The notes under the pieces are model-generated. The model did no database searches, was not told the origin of the DNA, and saw only the letters and a program-made list of their open reading frames with translations. From contig NZ_KE386852.1 in NCBI RefSeq assembly GCF_000429145.1, positions 1 to 64,000 on the forward strand: a stretch of DNA of 64,000 nucleotides, in the 5' to 3' direction. A program made the translations under genes and the position numbers. Every line of letters starts with the position of its first letter. The first letter of the stretch is position 1. Shown one piece after another: positions 54,399-63,876 of this stretch. Source of the DNA: Aestuariibacter salexigens DSM 15300 (lineage in GTDB: Bacteria; Pseudomonadota; Gammaproteobacteria; Enterobacterales; Alteromonadaceae).

Positions 54399-56747
54399 AT
54401 GAAAAATAGTGCATTACAAACTCGTCTTATTCTGTTTTTGGTCGCCCTGACATTGGCAGAAGTAGGCATCACTCTTTATATCGTGTTGGGCGATACGTAT
54501 ACATTCTCAACGACACAACTGGCGGCAAATTCGACCCGAAATGGAGAGCGAATTAAACAGCAGCTTTTCTCCCAAAGTGACCGTTTACTGTCAGACGTCC
54601 AAAGAGATGCCGATGACTTTCAACTTCGTGCACTCTTTGCCGCATTCAGGAATCAAAGTGATATCGCAAGTTTTCGCTCAAAATTCGATGACCCTCAGAA
54701 TGGCTACCAACAAAATTACGATCTAGTTTTAGCATCAAACGAACGGGGCGACCTTTTCTATTTTTCTGGTACTACGGTTCCCCCCTCAGTTCAACTATAC
54801 ACGTTTGCCGATAATGCGTTTACCACTGCACAGATCAATGGTGAGTATTATTTAATAAAAGCCGCTGAAGTCAAAGAGTCCCGATCAACGTTTAGTCGTT
54901 CAATTCTTGGCTGGCTTGCCTATGGATGGAAGCTGACGAACCTATTCAATGAAGATTACAGAGCGTCAATTGGCATGGATGTCATGTTATATCGTCCTCA
55001 TCAGGATTTCAGTGAAATCATTGCAAGTAGTTTGGGTAAGCTTGGTGATACCGAATTGGAACTTAATACAGGACCAGAGCTATATGATCTTTACATTGAG
55101 GATGATCACTTCTTATACACATCTACGCTTATAAGCAACATCGATGATAATCCTTTCTATCTTGCTCTGGCGACCATAGAAGAAAATGCATATCTTTCAT
55201 TTAATGCAATGGAAGACAGATTACTTCTACTGACAACCGGGGCAGCATTTATTGGTTTACTACTCGCGGTCATCATCGCAAGAAGCATTAGTCGCCCTAT
55301 CCACATGTTAATTGATGCGGCTGATCGCATCCGACAGGGAGAATATGTAGACACCTTTCCCAGTCATGGCACACGAGAAGTCGCAGCCCTATCTGGAGCC
55401 ATTGGTGACATGCAGGATGGTATTCGAAATCGTGAAGAAGAAATTCAGCGACTCGCTTATTTCGACGAACTTACTGGTTTACCCAATCGCAATAAATTCA
55501 AGCAGGATTTGACACAACAAATAAAAGATGACTTTCATACTAGAAAATTGATCATCATGATGGATGTCGATCGGTTTAAGGAAATTAATGATACTGTTGG
55601 TCATGAGATTGGTGACAAGCTCTTGAGGCTCATTGGCAGCAGACTTTCTCATTATTTTCGAGAAGACGCTTACTATGCGCGTCTGGGAGGAGACGAGTTC
55701 GGTATCATTATGGGGTTACCTAAAGGTGAAACCGAGAACGATGTTGCCAAAGGAATAGTGAGTCATTTTGAGCAACCCTTTAATCTCGATGGTTTAATTT
55801 TGGACGTAGATGTCAGCATTGGCGTCGCTATTTATCCAGACCACGCGCGTACACTTAACGGTCTAATGCAATGCGCGGATATCGCTCTCTACAGCTGCAA
55901 AGGACAACATCACCACTTTGCTGTCTATAGCCCTCAACTCAACAAACACTCACTACAACGTCTAAACCTAATGTCTGAACTGAAGGAAGCGCTAACTGCT
56001 GGACAATTATCACTGCACTATCAGCCTAAGCTGGATTTACACAGCAAGCAATTCAGTAGCGTTGAATGTCTGATCAGGTGGATACACCCTGAGTATGGCT
56101 TTATGCCACCTGATGAATTCATTCCATTAGCTGAACAAACGGGCGCCATTCGGCACGTCACACATTGGGCCTTACATGTCGCAATTCATCAACATGTCGA
56201 ATGGCGCAGTGCCGGCTATGATATTTCTGTTGCCGTTAATATTTCCGCCATCGACCTTATTGATTTAACCCTACCGGGCTACGTTGACGACTTGTTGCAA
56301 CGATACAACGTTACGCCTGAAAAGCTCATGTTAGAAGTAACAGAAAGTGCCATTATGTCTGAACCCGAGGTGGCGATAAAGGCATTAAATACATTACATC
56401 GAATGGGTGTAAAGCTTTCTATCGACGACTTTGGTACGGGCTATTCATCTCTTGCTCAACTCAAGAAAATGCCGGTCGCCGAATTAAAAATTGATAAAGC
56501 GTTCGTACTTGATTTGGCTAATAATCCGGATGACCAAGTTATGGTGAATACCATGTTGGCTCTGGCGAAAAACCTAGAATTAAGCACGGTTGCAGAAGGC
56601 GTCGAAGATCTGCCATCTTTGCAAATATTGGAAAAAGCAGGGTGCGATAAAGCCCAAGGATTCTACCTGAGCAAACCCATGCCGCTTGCACAATTTAATC
56701 AATGGGTAGACGAGAATGCATTGCAATATGAAGCAAGGGATGACTAA
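54399..56747 (+). CDS. membrane GGDEF-EAL protein with large periplasmic sensor
   Basis: 782 residues: TM helix (about 10-30), periplasmic sensor domain (about 35-290), second TM near 275-300, HAMP region (RSISRPIHMLIDAADRIRQGEY), GGDEF domain (FDELTGLPNRN; GGDEF intact at 430-434) and EAL domain. The EAL signature is ECL at 556-558, which keeps the metal-binding Glu; DDFGTGYSSLAQL and ELKIDKAFV are intact. The RxxD site is not in the canonical position. It shares its stop/start (TAATG) with the barrel gene and follows the cupredoxin gene closely, so the sensor domain may monitor the periplasmic copper or redox partner. That is inference. Confidence 0.88.
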   Translation: MKNSALQTRLILFLVALTLAEVGITLYIVLGDTYTFSTTQLAANSTRNGERIKQQLFSQSDRLLSDVQRDADDFQLRALFAAFRNQSDIASFRSKFDDPQNGYQQNYDLVLASNERGDLFYFSGTTVPPSVQLYTFADNAFTTAQINGEYYLIKAAEVKESRSTFSRSILGWLAYGWKLTNLFNEDYRASIGMDVMLYRPHQDFSEIIASSLGKLGDTELELNTGPELYDLYIEDDHFLYTSTLISNIDDNPFYLALATIEENAYLSFNAMEDRLLLLTTGAAFIGLLLAVIIARSISRPIHMLIDAADRIRQGEYVDTFPSHGTREVAALSGAIGDMQDGIRNREEEIQRLAYFDELTGLPNRNKFKQDLTQQIKDDFHTRKLIIMMDVDRFKEINDTVGHEIGDKLLRLIGSRLSHYFREDAYYARLGGDEFGIIMGLPKGETENDVAKGIVSHFEQPFNLDGLILDVDVSIGVAIYPDHARTLNGLMQCADIALYSCKGQHHHFAVYSPQLNKHSLQRLNLMSELKEALTAGQLSLHYQPKLDLHSKQFSSVECLIRWIHPEYGFMPPDEFIPLAEQTGAIRHVTHWALHVAIHQHVEWRSAGYDISVAVNISAIDLIDLTLPGYVDDLLQRYNVTPEKLMLEVTESAIMSEPEVAIKALNTLHRMGVKLSIDDFGTGYSSLAQLKKMPVAELKIDKAFVLDLANNPDDQVMVNTMLALAKNLELSTVAEGVEDLPSLQILEKAGCDKAQGFYLSKPMPLAQFNQWVDENALQYEARDD

Positions 56748-57964
56748 TGTTGAATGTACGTCAATATTTCTTCTCATTGCTATGTATTTTCACCAGCTTT
56801 AATGCATCGGCCGTCGAGGTGAAAGGCGTGTTTCAGCTTTCAGCCGTGTACGCTGATAATGTCAGCAGTTGGCAAGAACATGGCACCGGGCAGCTAAGAA
56901 GCAGTGACAGTGAATTATTGCTACGACAGGCTGTATTGTCAGTCAGCCAGGATTTGTTACCTACGCTGACCTTTTCGGGCGATTTTCAGCTAAGTCAGGA
57001 TGGCGAACATCACGCAGGTGTGACCCAAATTCAACTTCAATACAAGCCATTGAGCCGCTCCACAATTCGCTTCCGAGGGCGTGTAGGCATGTTTTTCCCA
57101 AAGATGTCTGTCGAAAACGTCGATACTGCATGGCTTTCACCGTTTACCTACACCAACTCGGCAATAAGCAGCTGGATAGGTGAAGAAATGCGTGTTCCCG
57201 GGATGGAAGTCACACTATTTTCCCCCGGTCGGCAGCGCCGCAGTCCCTGGAGCTGGGAATGGCATGTTGGAGCGTTTAAAGGTAATGATCCTTTTGGCGC
57301 CATCATTACCTGGCGAGGATTTGCGTTACATGATCGGCAAAGCCTGCATACTGACCGTATAAACTTTGCCCGCTACCCCGCTGTAATAGACAGAAATATT
57401 ATCTGGCATCCGGCATGGATTGAGCCTTTTCACGAAATTGATGGGCAAATAGGCTTGTATACGGGAATTCATCTTCGCTATGTCAATCAATCTCAAGTTC
57501 GTTATTACTTTTACGACAATCGTGCTAATCCTCTGGCGGTAAATGGTCAGAGAATGTACGCATGGCACACTAAATTTCATTCGCTTGCATGGTCGCATAA
57601 ACTCGGAGACAGCACGCGACTGTTGGGCCAATGGATGAATGGCTCAACTGAGATGGGGGATCGTTTTGTTTATGCGGATTTCGATGCCGCGTATCTGATG
57701 CTAAGTCACACCATCAATGCCCATCGTTTGTCGGCTAGATTCGATTGGTTTGATGTCGATGAAGATGACCACATCGCAATGGATATTAATAGCAGCAGAG
57801 GCAGTGCAGTAACATTTGCATGGCGCTATGACATCAACCCTAACTGGCAGATTGGCACTGAAGTGGTGATAGTCGACAGCGATAACGATAACCGGCCCAC
57901 TGTGGGTGAGCCGGTCGGACGTCACCAACAGCAAGCCATGGCTGTCTTACAATATCGTTTTTAG
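56747..57964 (+). CDS. outer-membrane beta-barrel protein, porin-like
   Basis: 405 residues. Signal peptide (MLNVRQYFFSLLCIFTSFNASA), then an alternating aromatic/polar pattern through many strands (VEVKGVFQLSAVYADN, IQLQYKPLSRSTIRFRGRVGMFFPK, and so on) and a C-terminal aromatic QYRF: a typical outer-membrane barrel. It resembles porins in length but no family name is certain. Third gene of the operon, translationally coupled to the GGDEF-EAL gene; convergent with DUF481 gene 1 with four bases of overlap. Confidence 0.75.
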   Translation: MLNVRQYFFSLLCIFTSFNASAVEVKGVFQLSAVYADNVSSWQEHGTGQLRSSDSELLLRQAVLSVSQDLLPTLTFSGDFQLSQDGEHHAGVTQIQLQYKPLSRSTIRFRGRVGMFFPKMSVENVDTAWLSPFTYTNSAISSWIGEEMRVPGMEVTLFSPGRQRRSPWSWEWHVGAFKGNDPFGAIITWRGFALHDRQSLHTDRINFARYPAVIDRNIIWHPAWIEPFHEIDGQIGLYTGIHLRYVNQSQVRYYFYDNRANPLAVNGQRMYAWHTKFHSLAWSHKLGDSTRLLGQWMNGSTEMGDRFVYADFDAAYLMLSHTINAHRLSARFDWFDVDEDDHIAMDINSSRGSAVTFAWRYDINPNWQIGTEVVIVDSDNDNRPTVGEPVGRHQQQAMAVLQYRF

Positions 57965-58695
57965 AAGAACGAGTAGACCAGAGTGACAGACGTTTCGGTG
58001 TCCAGTTTATCAACCCCTGGCGCAACATCAGTATTGTGATCCAATGTCACAGACAGTTTCATCGCCAGAGAGCCATTGATGTTGGCAGTCAGCGCCGACT
58101 CAGAACGAGACTTGGTATTGTCTGAACCAATCTCTGTACTCAGCACTTGAGTAAACTTGGACGTTTCTGAAATGTTCCACTTATACCCTAATGAGCCCCT
58201 GACAATCGCGCCATTACGACTTTCGTCATCTTGGGTTTTGGAAAACGCATAACCCGGACCGACGCTGTACTCAAAGCTTGAGACGTCATCTTTCCACAAG
58301 CGTTGACTCCAACCAGCAGCCAGCGTTGCCTGGTATTTGAAGTTGCTAAAACGGTTATCTTCGTAAGAAGCAAATCCGAACAAACGGTGGTCTGGGTTTT
58401 CAAGTTTATAATTGCCCTGCGCCGAAGCAAAGAAACGCTGAGCTGTGGTGCGCGACTGCTCAATCATATCTACTTCAGTGGTGTCCTTTTTGTAGGTCCC
58501 TTCGATAAGATAATCATTGCTCCACTGATTCAGTTCCTGCGCTGCTGTAACACGCGCTTTAACGGAGGTGGTTTCTGAGTTACCGGTAGTGAAGATAATG
58601 CCTAATTCACCATCCATCGTGAATGGTTTGGTTTCTTCCTGTGCAATCGCTGTCGCGCTCATCGCCAGCATAGCGGGGACCAAGTAGTGTTTCAT
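57961..58695 (-). CDS. DUF481 outer-membrane protein
   Basis: 244 residues with a signal peptide (cleavage after TAIAQ) and a DUF481/YdiY-like barrel: GELGIIFTTGNSETTSVKAR, RLFGFASYEDNRFSNF, and a C-terminal SLVYSFF-like end (TLVYSFF). Function unknown; homologues are salt- or acid-responsive. A paralogue follows upstream at 58823-59620. Confidence 0.85.
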   Translation of the reverse strand: MKHYLVPAMLAMSATAIAQEETKPFTMDGELGIIFTTGNSETTSVKARVTAAQELNQWSNDYLIEGTYKKDTTEVDMIEQSRTTAQRFFASAQGNYKLENPDHRLFGFASYEDNRFSNFKYQATLAAGWSQRLWKDDVSSFEYSVGPGYAFSKTQDDESRNGAIVRGSLGYKWNISETSKFTQVLSTEIGSDNTKSRSESALTANINGSLAMKLSVTLDHNTDVAPGVDKLDTETSVTLVYSFF

Positions 58696-58822
58696 GTGTG
58701 TTTCCTGAATGTGTAAATCGTATTATTCCATGTCGACGGTGACGCCGCTGCAAGACGGCTAGTTTATCACCATTATCTGGCTACCTTCACCATCAAAAAT
58801 GTGTGAATCATTGACGAAGAGA

Positions 58823-59620
58823 TTAAAAGAATTGATAGACCAGTGTTACCGATGTTTCAGTGTCTAACGAGCGCGCGTCAGTCGCGCCACTGTTATGGCT
58901 CATGGTAAGGGCCACCTTCATTGCAATTTCGTCAAATACCTTAGTCGCTATGGACGTCTCTGAGCGCGAACGGGTGCTCTCTCGGCCGACTTCCGTGCTC
59001 AGATACTGTCGAAAGCGCGTGGTATCAGTAACCTGATGTTTGTAGTCCAGCGACGCTCGAAGGATCAATCCATTTTCATTAATATCGTCACTGCCATCAT
59101 CTCGCTTAGCCACGCCATAGCCTGGCCCCACACTGTATTTGAATTCGTTATAGTTTTGCTTCCACAACCGAGAACTCCAACCCGCAGCAACAGCGGCCTG
59201 ATAATCAAAGCCATTAAAGCGGTCGTCTTCGTATTCGCCGTAAATAAATAAACGGTTATCAGGCTGATTGAGTTTATAGTCAAGCTGTGCGGCGACTAAC
59301 AGATTCTGGGCGGTGACTTCAGTAGTGGTTTCGCCATCCTGTTCAACCTCTGACTGTTTATACAGAAGCTCAGCCAGATATTCATTGCTCCACTGCGTCA
59401 TTTCGTGCTGCGCGTTGATACGACCAGTAAAACTGGATGACACAGCATTACCACTGGTCATTAGTAAGCCCAGTTCGCCAGTCACATCCCATTCGTCTTC
59501 AGCCAGAGCCTGACCCGAGTCGCTGTCTTCCAGATCAAGATAGATGTCACGCATGATGTCTATCCTGGCAGTGACCGGAAAGCTTAACCACAACGTTAGA
59601 AACAAGACTATGCCGCGCAT
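58823..59620 (-). CDS. DUF481 outer-membrane protein, tandem paralogue
   Basis: 265 residues, a diverged copy of the neighbouring gene in the same orientation: GELGLLMTSGNAVSSSFTGR, TQWSNEYLAELLYKQ, RLFIYGEYEDDRFNGF, C-terminal TLVYQFF. It has a longer acidic N-terminus (DIYLDLEDSDSG). Separated from the other copy by 127 bases. The pair arose by tandem duplication. Confidence 0.83.
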   Translation of the reverse strand: MRGIVLFLTLWLSFPVTARIDIMRDIYLDLEDSDSGQALAEDEWDVTGELGLLMTSGNAVSSSFTGRINAQHEMTQWSNEYLAELLYKQSEVEQDGETTTEVTAQNLLVAAQLDYKLNQPDNRLFIYGEYEDDRFNGFDYQAAVAAGWSSRLWKQNYNEFKYSVGPGYGVAKRDDGSDDINENGLILRASLDYKHQVTDTTRFRQYLSTEVGRESTRSRSETSIATKVFDEIAMKVALTMSHNSGATDARSLDTETSVTLVYQFF

Positions 59621-59693
59621 CGTAGACTCATCGCTGAATGAAAAGCCCGTGATTATACGGATTTTCTGAACAGTATGAAGACCTTAGCGAGTA

Positions 59694-60524
59694 TCAGTTG
59701 GCATTGATAATACTGGTTATGCTATCCACTTCCATGGCGGCAAATTTATTCGCATCTCGCAGGTCGTCTTCATCCAGTTTAAGTGAAGCAACGACTTGCT
59801 TATCCACCAATGACAGGGCGGGATAGACATCGGCAAAGTGGACCTCAGTGGACAAACGCACAGCAGTGTGTAATACCGCTATTTCACTGCTGGCCAAGGC
59901 TTTGGATTTGTCATGCATATCCTGAATAGGTAAGTACAGCTGACTGGGCAGATTCCAATGTTCCAGGATCAATGCGCTACATTGTGCAAAGGTAAAATCA
60001 AACAACGCCTGCTGGCGCAACCAGGGTGGCGTTTTAGTATTCACTTCGCGACTTTTAACGACCTCATGAGGGTTACGCATCGCCACGACTAGTTCCGCTA
60101 CATTGTGCAATAAGCCCATCAAAAAGAATCGTTCAGTACCGCGCAGCTTGCGCATTTTGGCTAAGTGCTTAGCGGTTAATCCGCAGGTAACACTGGCATG
60201 CCAAAACACCCGCAGGTCAACCGCATCGCTGGTAAATTTTTTGAATGCACTGGCGGCAGTTTCTGCCATCACCAGGTTGTACAATGCCTCACCACCGATA
60301 ATGCTTACTGCTTTACTGATACTGTCAACCTGTGACGGAAAACGAAACAGGGCGCTGTTTGCCAGTTTGAGGAGCTTTGAGCTCATTGATGGGTCAAGCG
60401 ATACTAGGCGACCAATATCTTCGCTGCTCGAGGCGTGGTCGTCTAGCATTTGCCTGATACGCAGGCAGATTTCAGGTAAAGTAAATGACTCACTAGCTAA
60501 GGCGGCAAATTCGCTGGCGTGCAT
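59694..60524 (-). CDS. HDOD-domain protein
   Basis: 276 residues. HDOD domain: LPEICLRIRQML, LVSLDPSMSSKLLKLANSALFRF, SISKAVSIIGGEALYNLV and FLMGLLHNVAELV. HDOD proteins are signalling modules that take part in c-di-GMP or stress regulation without known catalysis. ATG 60524 is chosen (GTG 60527 would add one residue). No other domain is attached. Confidence 0.88.
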   Translation of the reverse strand: MHASEFAALASESFTLPEICLRIRQMLDDHASSSEDIGRLVSLDPSMSSKLLKLANSALFRFPSQVDSISKAVSIIGGEALYNLVMAETAASAFKKFTSDAVDLRVFWHASVTCGLTAKHLAKMRKLRGTERFFLMGLLHNVAELVVAMRNPHEVVKSREVNTKTPPWLRQQALFDFTFAQCSALILEHWNLPSQLYLPIQDMHDKSKALASSEIAVLHTAVRLSTEVHFADVYPALSLVDKQVVASLKLDEDDLRDANKFAAMEVDSITSIINAN

Positions 60525-60671
60525 CACATTCGTTTTTAGTTGCTCTTAATGGAAAGCATAGTATAGCGTTGGCGTGCAGGAAAAGAGAGGCTTTAGTGAT
60601 ACCTATTCATAAATTGCGCAACCTAATTACGTTTTTGTACGTAGTAAAAGGGGCAAATTTTCAAGGGGTTA

Positions 60672-61583
60672 ATGGTTACAATGATTGATTATCAGCAAGA
60701 GCGCATCGCGCGAGTAAATGGCATTGATATTAACTACGACACATTCGGTAATGCCAACAACCCGCCTGTATTGCTGATCATGGGTCTGGCCACACAAATG
60801 ATCTTCTGGCATCGACATTTTTGCGAACAGCTTGCCGCTCGTGGTTTTTATGTGATCCGTTTCGATAACCGCGATATTGGAAAAAGCAGCCACCTGCACC
60901 ATTTACCCGTGCCGAATCTGCTAAGTGCCGTCGGCCAAAGCCTGTTTGGGCGTACCTTTGAAGTACCCTACATGCTAGAAGATATGGCTGACGATGCATT
61001 GCAGTTACTCAAGCATCTTAATATCGACAAAGCCCATATTGTTGGTGCATCGATGGGCGGTATGATCGCGCAGCTCATGGCAATTAAATCACCTTCTTCT
61101 TTGCATTCTCTAACGTCGATCATGTCGACTACCGGTGACCGCAGCCTGGCGAAACCCAAAAAACAGGTCATGCTACAGTTCATTCAACCTATGCCCCGTG
61201 ATCCTGAAGGTTACATCAAACGTGTCATCAGTATGTGGAAACTACTGCACGGCACACATTACGATTTTGAAGAGCCACAAATGCGCGATTTGATCAGTCA
61301 AGCCTATCACCGAGGGTACTATCCAAGCGGCGTAGTTCGCCAACTCTCCGCCATTCTGGCCGCGCCGGACCGCACAGCAAAACTGCGTCAACTGAATGTA
61401 CCTAGTTTGGTGCTCCATGGTGAAGACGATGTACTGGTCCCGCTGCCATGCGGTATAGCAACGGCAGAAGCTATCCCAAACGCCAAGCTAGTCACGTATC
61501 CGGGAATGGGACACACCTTCCCAACGCAGCTATGGGCGCCGATTATTTATGAAATAGATGCCTTGGCTAAAATGGGAACTTGA
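60672..61583 (+). CDS. alpha/beta hydrolase
   Basis: 303 residues. FDNRDIGKSSHL, the nucleophile elbow GASMGGM, GEDDVLVP (acid) and GMGHTFP (His): complete catalytic triad and a cap domain. No signal peptide, so cytoplasmic. Resembles esterases and proline-iminopeptidase-like hydrolases; substrate unknown. Confidence 0.88.
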   Translation: MVTMIDYQQERIARVNGIDINYDTFGNANNPPVLLIMGLATQMIFWHRHFCEQLAARGFYVIRFDNRDIGKSSHLHHLPVPNLLSAVGQSLFGRTFEVPYMLEDMADDALQLLKHLNIDKAHIVGASMGGMIAQLMAIKSPSSLHSLTSIMSTTGDRSLAKPKKQVMLQFIQPMPRDPEGYIKRVISMWKLLHGTHYDFEEPQMRDLISQAYHRGYYPSGVVRQLSAILAAPDRTAKLRQLNVPSLVLHGEDDVLVPLPCGIATAEAIPNAKLVTYPGMGHTFPTQLWAPIIYEIDALAKMGT

Positions 61584-61774
61584 AAATACATACCCAAGTT
61601 TTTTTAAAAAATGCACTAGCATGTAAAGCGCCTTCGAACAATTTAGACATGCAAATGTTGAGGCAAAACAAATTTTCTTCAGCGCATTACTGATACTCTC
61701 CCTTCAAACTAGCCCAAGAAATGCAGAGTTTAATAGTCTGGTCACCTTAAATGGCTATAAGGAGCGGAGCGAGA

Positions 61775-62326
61775 ATGATACCTGCGATCTCACTTAAACT
61801 GACAGAACGTGATGTTGAGCACCTAAGAAAAGTTGTACAAACGGCAAAAAGTAATCTAGGCAAGCAATCAGCAGTCGACATTGTGAATAAGGCAAAGCAT
61901 TCTATTGCTGAGCTTGACACTTGTGACCTACCAGATTTTATCAACGAGAAGCTTTCCAGCCTCAAATTACTTATTGCATCTATCGAAGATGAAGAGTGGC
62001 AGACACCCGTCGATGAAAGAGAAGAAGTTCTGACCGCATTAGCATACTTCATAGAACCGCAAGATCTGGTTCCAGATAGAACGCCAATTTTTGGCTATTT
62101 AGACGATGCAATAATCACCGAACTTGCTCTTCAGGACATGTCATTAGACTTGGAAGCTTACTCTCAGTTTTGTCATTATCGTGCTGATGAAGAGGAAAAA
62201 CATCGGGATATATCCTGGATAAACAGAAGCAGCTGGATAGCACATCAGCGTGAAGAGCTTCGGGCCGAATTGCGAAGAAAAAAATTCAAACGCGTTCGTG
62301 AAAGACTATTCGGAAATTTCCTTTGA
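61775..62326 (+). CDS. YkvA/DUF1232-type protein
   Basis: 183 residues from ATG 61775, with GGAGC repeats just upstream. The block ALAYFIEPQDLVPDRTPIFGYLDDAIITELAL is the DUF1232 core (Y-hydrophobic-P-DL-PD..GYLDD). Flanking regions are helical and charged, with a basic C-terminal tail. Function unknown; homologues occur in many bacteria. The gap from the hydrolase gene (about 190 bases) contains no other gene. Confidence 0.75.
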   Translation: MIPAISLKLTERDVEHLRKVVQTAKSNLGKQSAVDIVNKAKHSIAELDTCDLPDFINEKLSSLKLLIASIEDEEWQTPVDEREEVLTALAYFIEPQDLVPDRTPIFGYLDDAIITELALQDMSLDLEAYSQFCHYRADEEEKHRDISWINRSSWIAHQREELRAELRRKKFKRVRERLFGNFL

Positions 62327-62746
62327 AATTGACGGATTTGACGCAAGTGCATGATGTTAATTAAGAAAGGTTCCCCTGTGTGGACAAGTCAGCCGCGTCA
62401 TCCTCTGGCGTATTCGCGCACGGTGATACTTCGAGATTATACTGCTTCGTGAGCGCCCGTTAGGTCAGCATTGAATCTCCGCCTCTTTTCTTTAACAGAC
62501 CACCTTTCCTGTTGTGATTAGCAGGAAGTTGTTTTTAGGAGGCTATCAGTTGCACGGTAGCTTGGGCAGGGAGGCCGCTATCAGTAGCAGGGTTTAATTC
62601 ATTACCCCTCCCACAATACGAGTCGTGTAGATCTTTGGTGGCTCTATATTTTTTGATGGTATCTTACTGATGTAAAGCACTTTTAGTTAATATTGTACGT
62701 AATACATTAGCCTTGCCAATAAAACTCATCAAAAGCGGAGAGACGG
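62327..62746. other. gene-poor stretch
   Basis: About 420 bases with no convincing gene on either strand. It holds a weak hairpin with T run (62505-62536). The last 60 bases are the likely promoter of the DUF1295 gene. Sequence composition differs little from its surroundings, and no repeat or remnant was recognised. Confidence 0.45.
62505..62536 (+). terminator. possible hairpin terminator
   Basis: TTTCCTG (62505-62511) pairs with CAGGAAG (62522-62528), then TTGTTTTTAG. Stem is short and it lies about 180 bases past the nearest gene end, so support is modest. Confidence 0.3.
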
Positions 62747-63637
62747 ATGTCTGACACCCACAAGCGTTCCCTGATAATTCTGACCGTTGCTATGTGTATT
62801 GCAGCACTTATCGCCTTGTCAGGTAGTTACGCCAGTCTCGATTTTTTCGGCTACCCACTGTTCTTGGTGGTGGCCCTGCTGGCATTTGTCATCCAGTGGA
62901 TGGCGTTTATTCCTGCCTATCTGCTACAAACTGAAAAATTTTACGACCTGACCGGAAGCCTGGCATATTTGAGTGTGGTTGGTCTGGCAATTTTTGCCGT
63001 AGACAAACCCGGTCCACTGTCGATACTACTGGCGACGATAATTGCAATCTGGGCACTGCGACTGGGTAGCTTCTTGTTTATACGTATTCTGGAAGACGGT
63101 ACAGACAGTCGATTTGATGATATCAAACCCGATACATTGAGGTTCTTTTCAACCTGGACGCTACAGGGTTTGTGGGTGGTCGTGACGGCCGGCGCTGCTT
63201 TGGCGGTGATCACCAGCAGCGAACAGACTGGCATTGGCATAGTGACGTGTATCGGACTGGTAATGTGGGTCACAGGCATGCTGTTCGAAGTGGTAGCCGA
63301 CCAGCAAAAACGACGCTTTCGGGCCAACCCGGACAATCGTGGCAAGTTTATTCATACCGGACTGTGGGCTCGTTCACGTCATCCCAATTACTTTGGCGAG
63401 ATCTTGCTATGGCTCGGCGTAGCGGTGATGACTGCACCGGCGTTACAAAGCTGGCAACTGGGCACATTATTCTCACCGGTTTTTGTCTATTTACTGCTTA
63501 CCAAATTGAGCGGTGTACCTATGCTGGAAGCCAAAGCGGATAAGGCGTGGGGAAGCGATGAAGCCTATCTGCGCTACAAAGCCACTACACCGGTTCTGAT
63601 ACCGCGAATTTCATCGTCTGACAAATTTAGCGATTAA
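62747..63637 (+). CDS. DUF1295 / steroid 5-alpha-reductase-like membrane protein
   Basis: 296 residues with six to seven membrane helices. The C-terminal SRHPNYFGEILLWLGVAV is the methyltransferase/5-alpha-reductase family signature (RHPNYxGE) and RFRANPDNRGKF precedes it. Likely an NADPH-binding membrane reductase or lipid methyltransferase; substrate unknown. AGCGGAGAGACGG precedes ATG 62747. Confidence 0.87.
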   Translation: MSDTHKRSLIILTVAMCIAALIALSGSYASLDFFGYPLFLVVALLAFVIQWMAFIPAYLLQTEKFYDLTGSLAYLSVVGLAIFAVDKPGPLSILLATIIAIWALRLGSFLFIRILEDGTDSRFDDIKPDTLRFFSTWTLQGLWVVVTAGAALAVITSSEQTGIGIVTCIGLVMWVTGMLFEVVADQQKRRFRANPDNRGKFIHTGLWARSRHPNYFGEILLWLGVAVMTAPALQSWQLGTLFSPVFVYLLLTKLSGVPMLEAKADKAWGSDEAYLRYKATTPVLIPRISSSDKFSD

Positions 63638-63876
63638 AACAGGCTGCCCTGTTCAGGCGTGTCGGGAGATTCGAGGACAGGGACATTTGCGCGCAATGCA
63701 CGCTTTTTACGTCTGCCGCAGGCAATCACAATTTTGCGTTTTGTGTCATTATCAATCTTGTGCCAGTACAGCCGCTCTTCACGACTCCGGTAGCAGCCTT
63801 TGCAAAAGCCCTTATCATCTGCCTGGCACACGCCGATGCAAGGGCTGGGTAAGTCAAAAAACTCTAACTGATCCAT
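63634..63876 (-). CDS. DUF1289 protein
   Basis: 80 residues. The DUF1289 motif PSPCIGVCQADDKGFCKGCYRSREE has four cysteines spaced C-x3-C-x7-C-x2-C, presumably a metal or Fe-S site. Overlaps the stop of the DUF1295 gene by four bases, converging. Function not known. Confidence 0.88.
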   Translation of the reverse strand: MDQLEFFDLPSPCIGVCQADDKGFCKGCYRSREERLYWHKIDNDTKRKIVIACGRRKKRALRANVPVLESPDTPEQGSLF

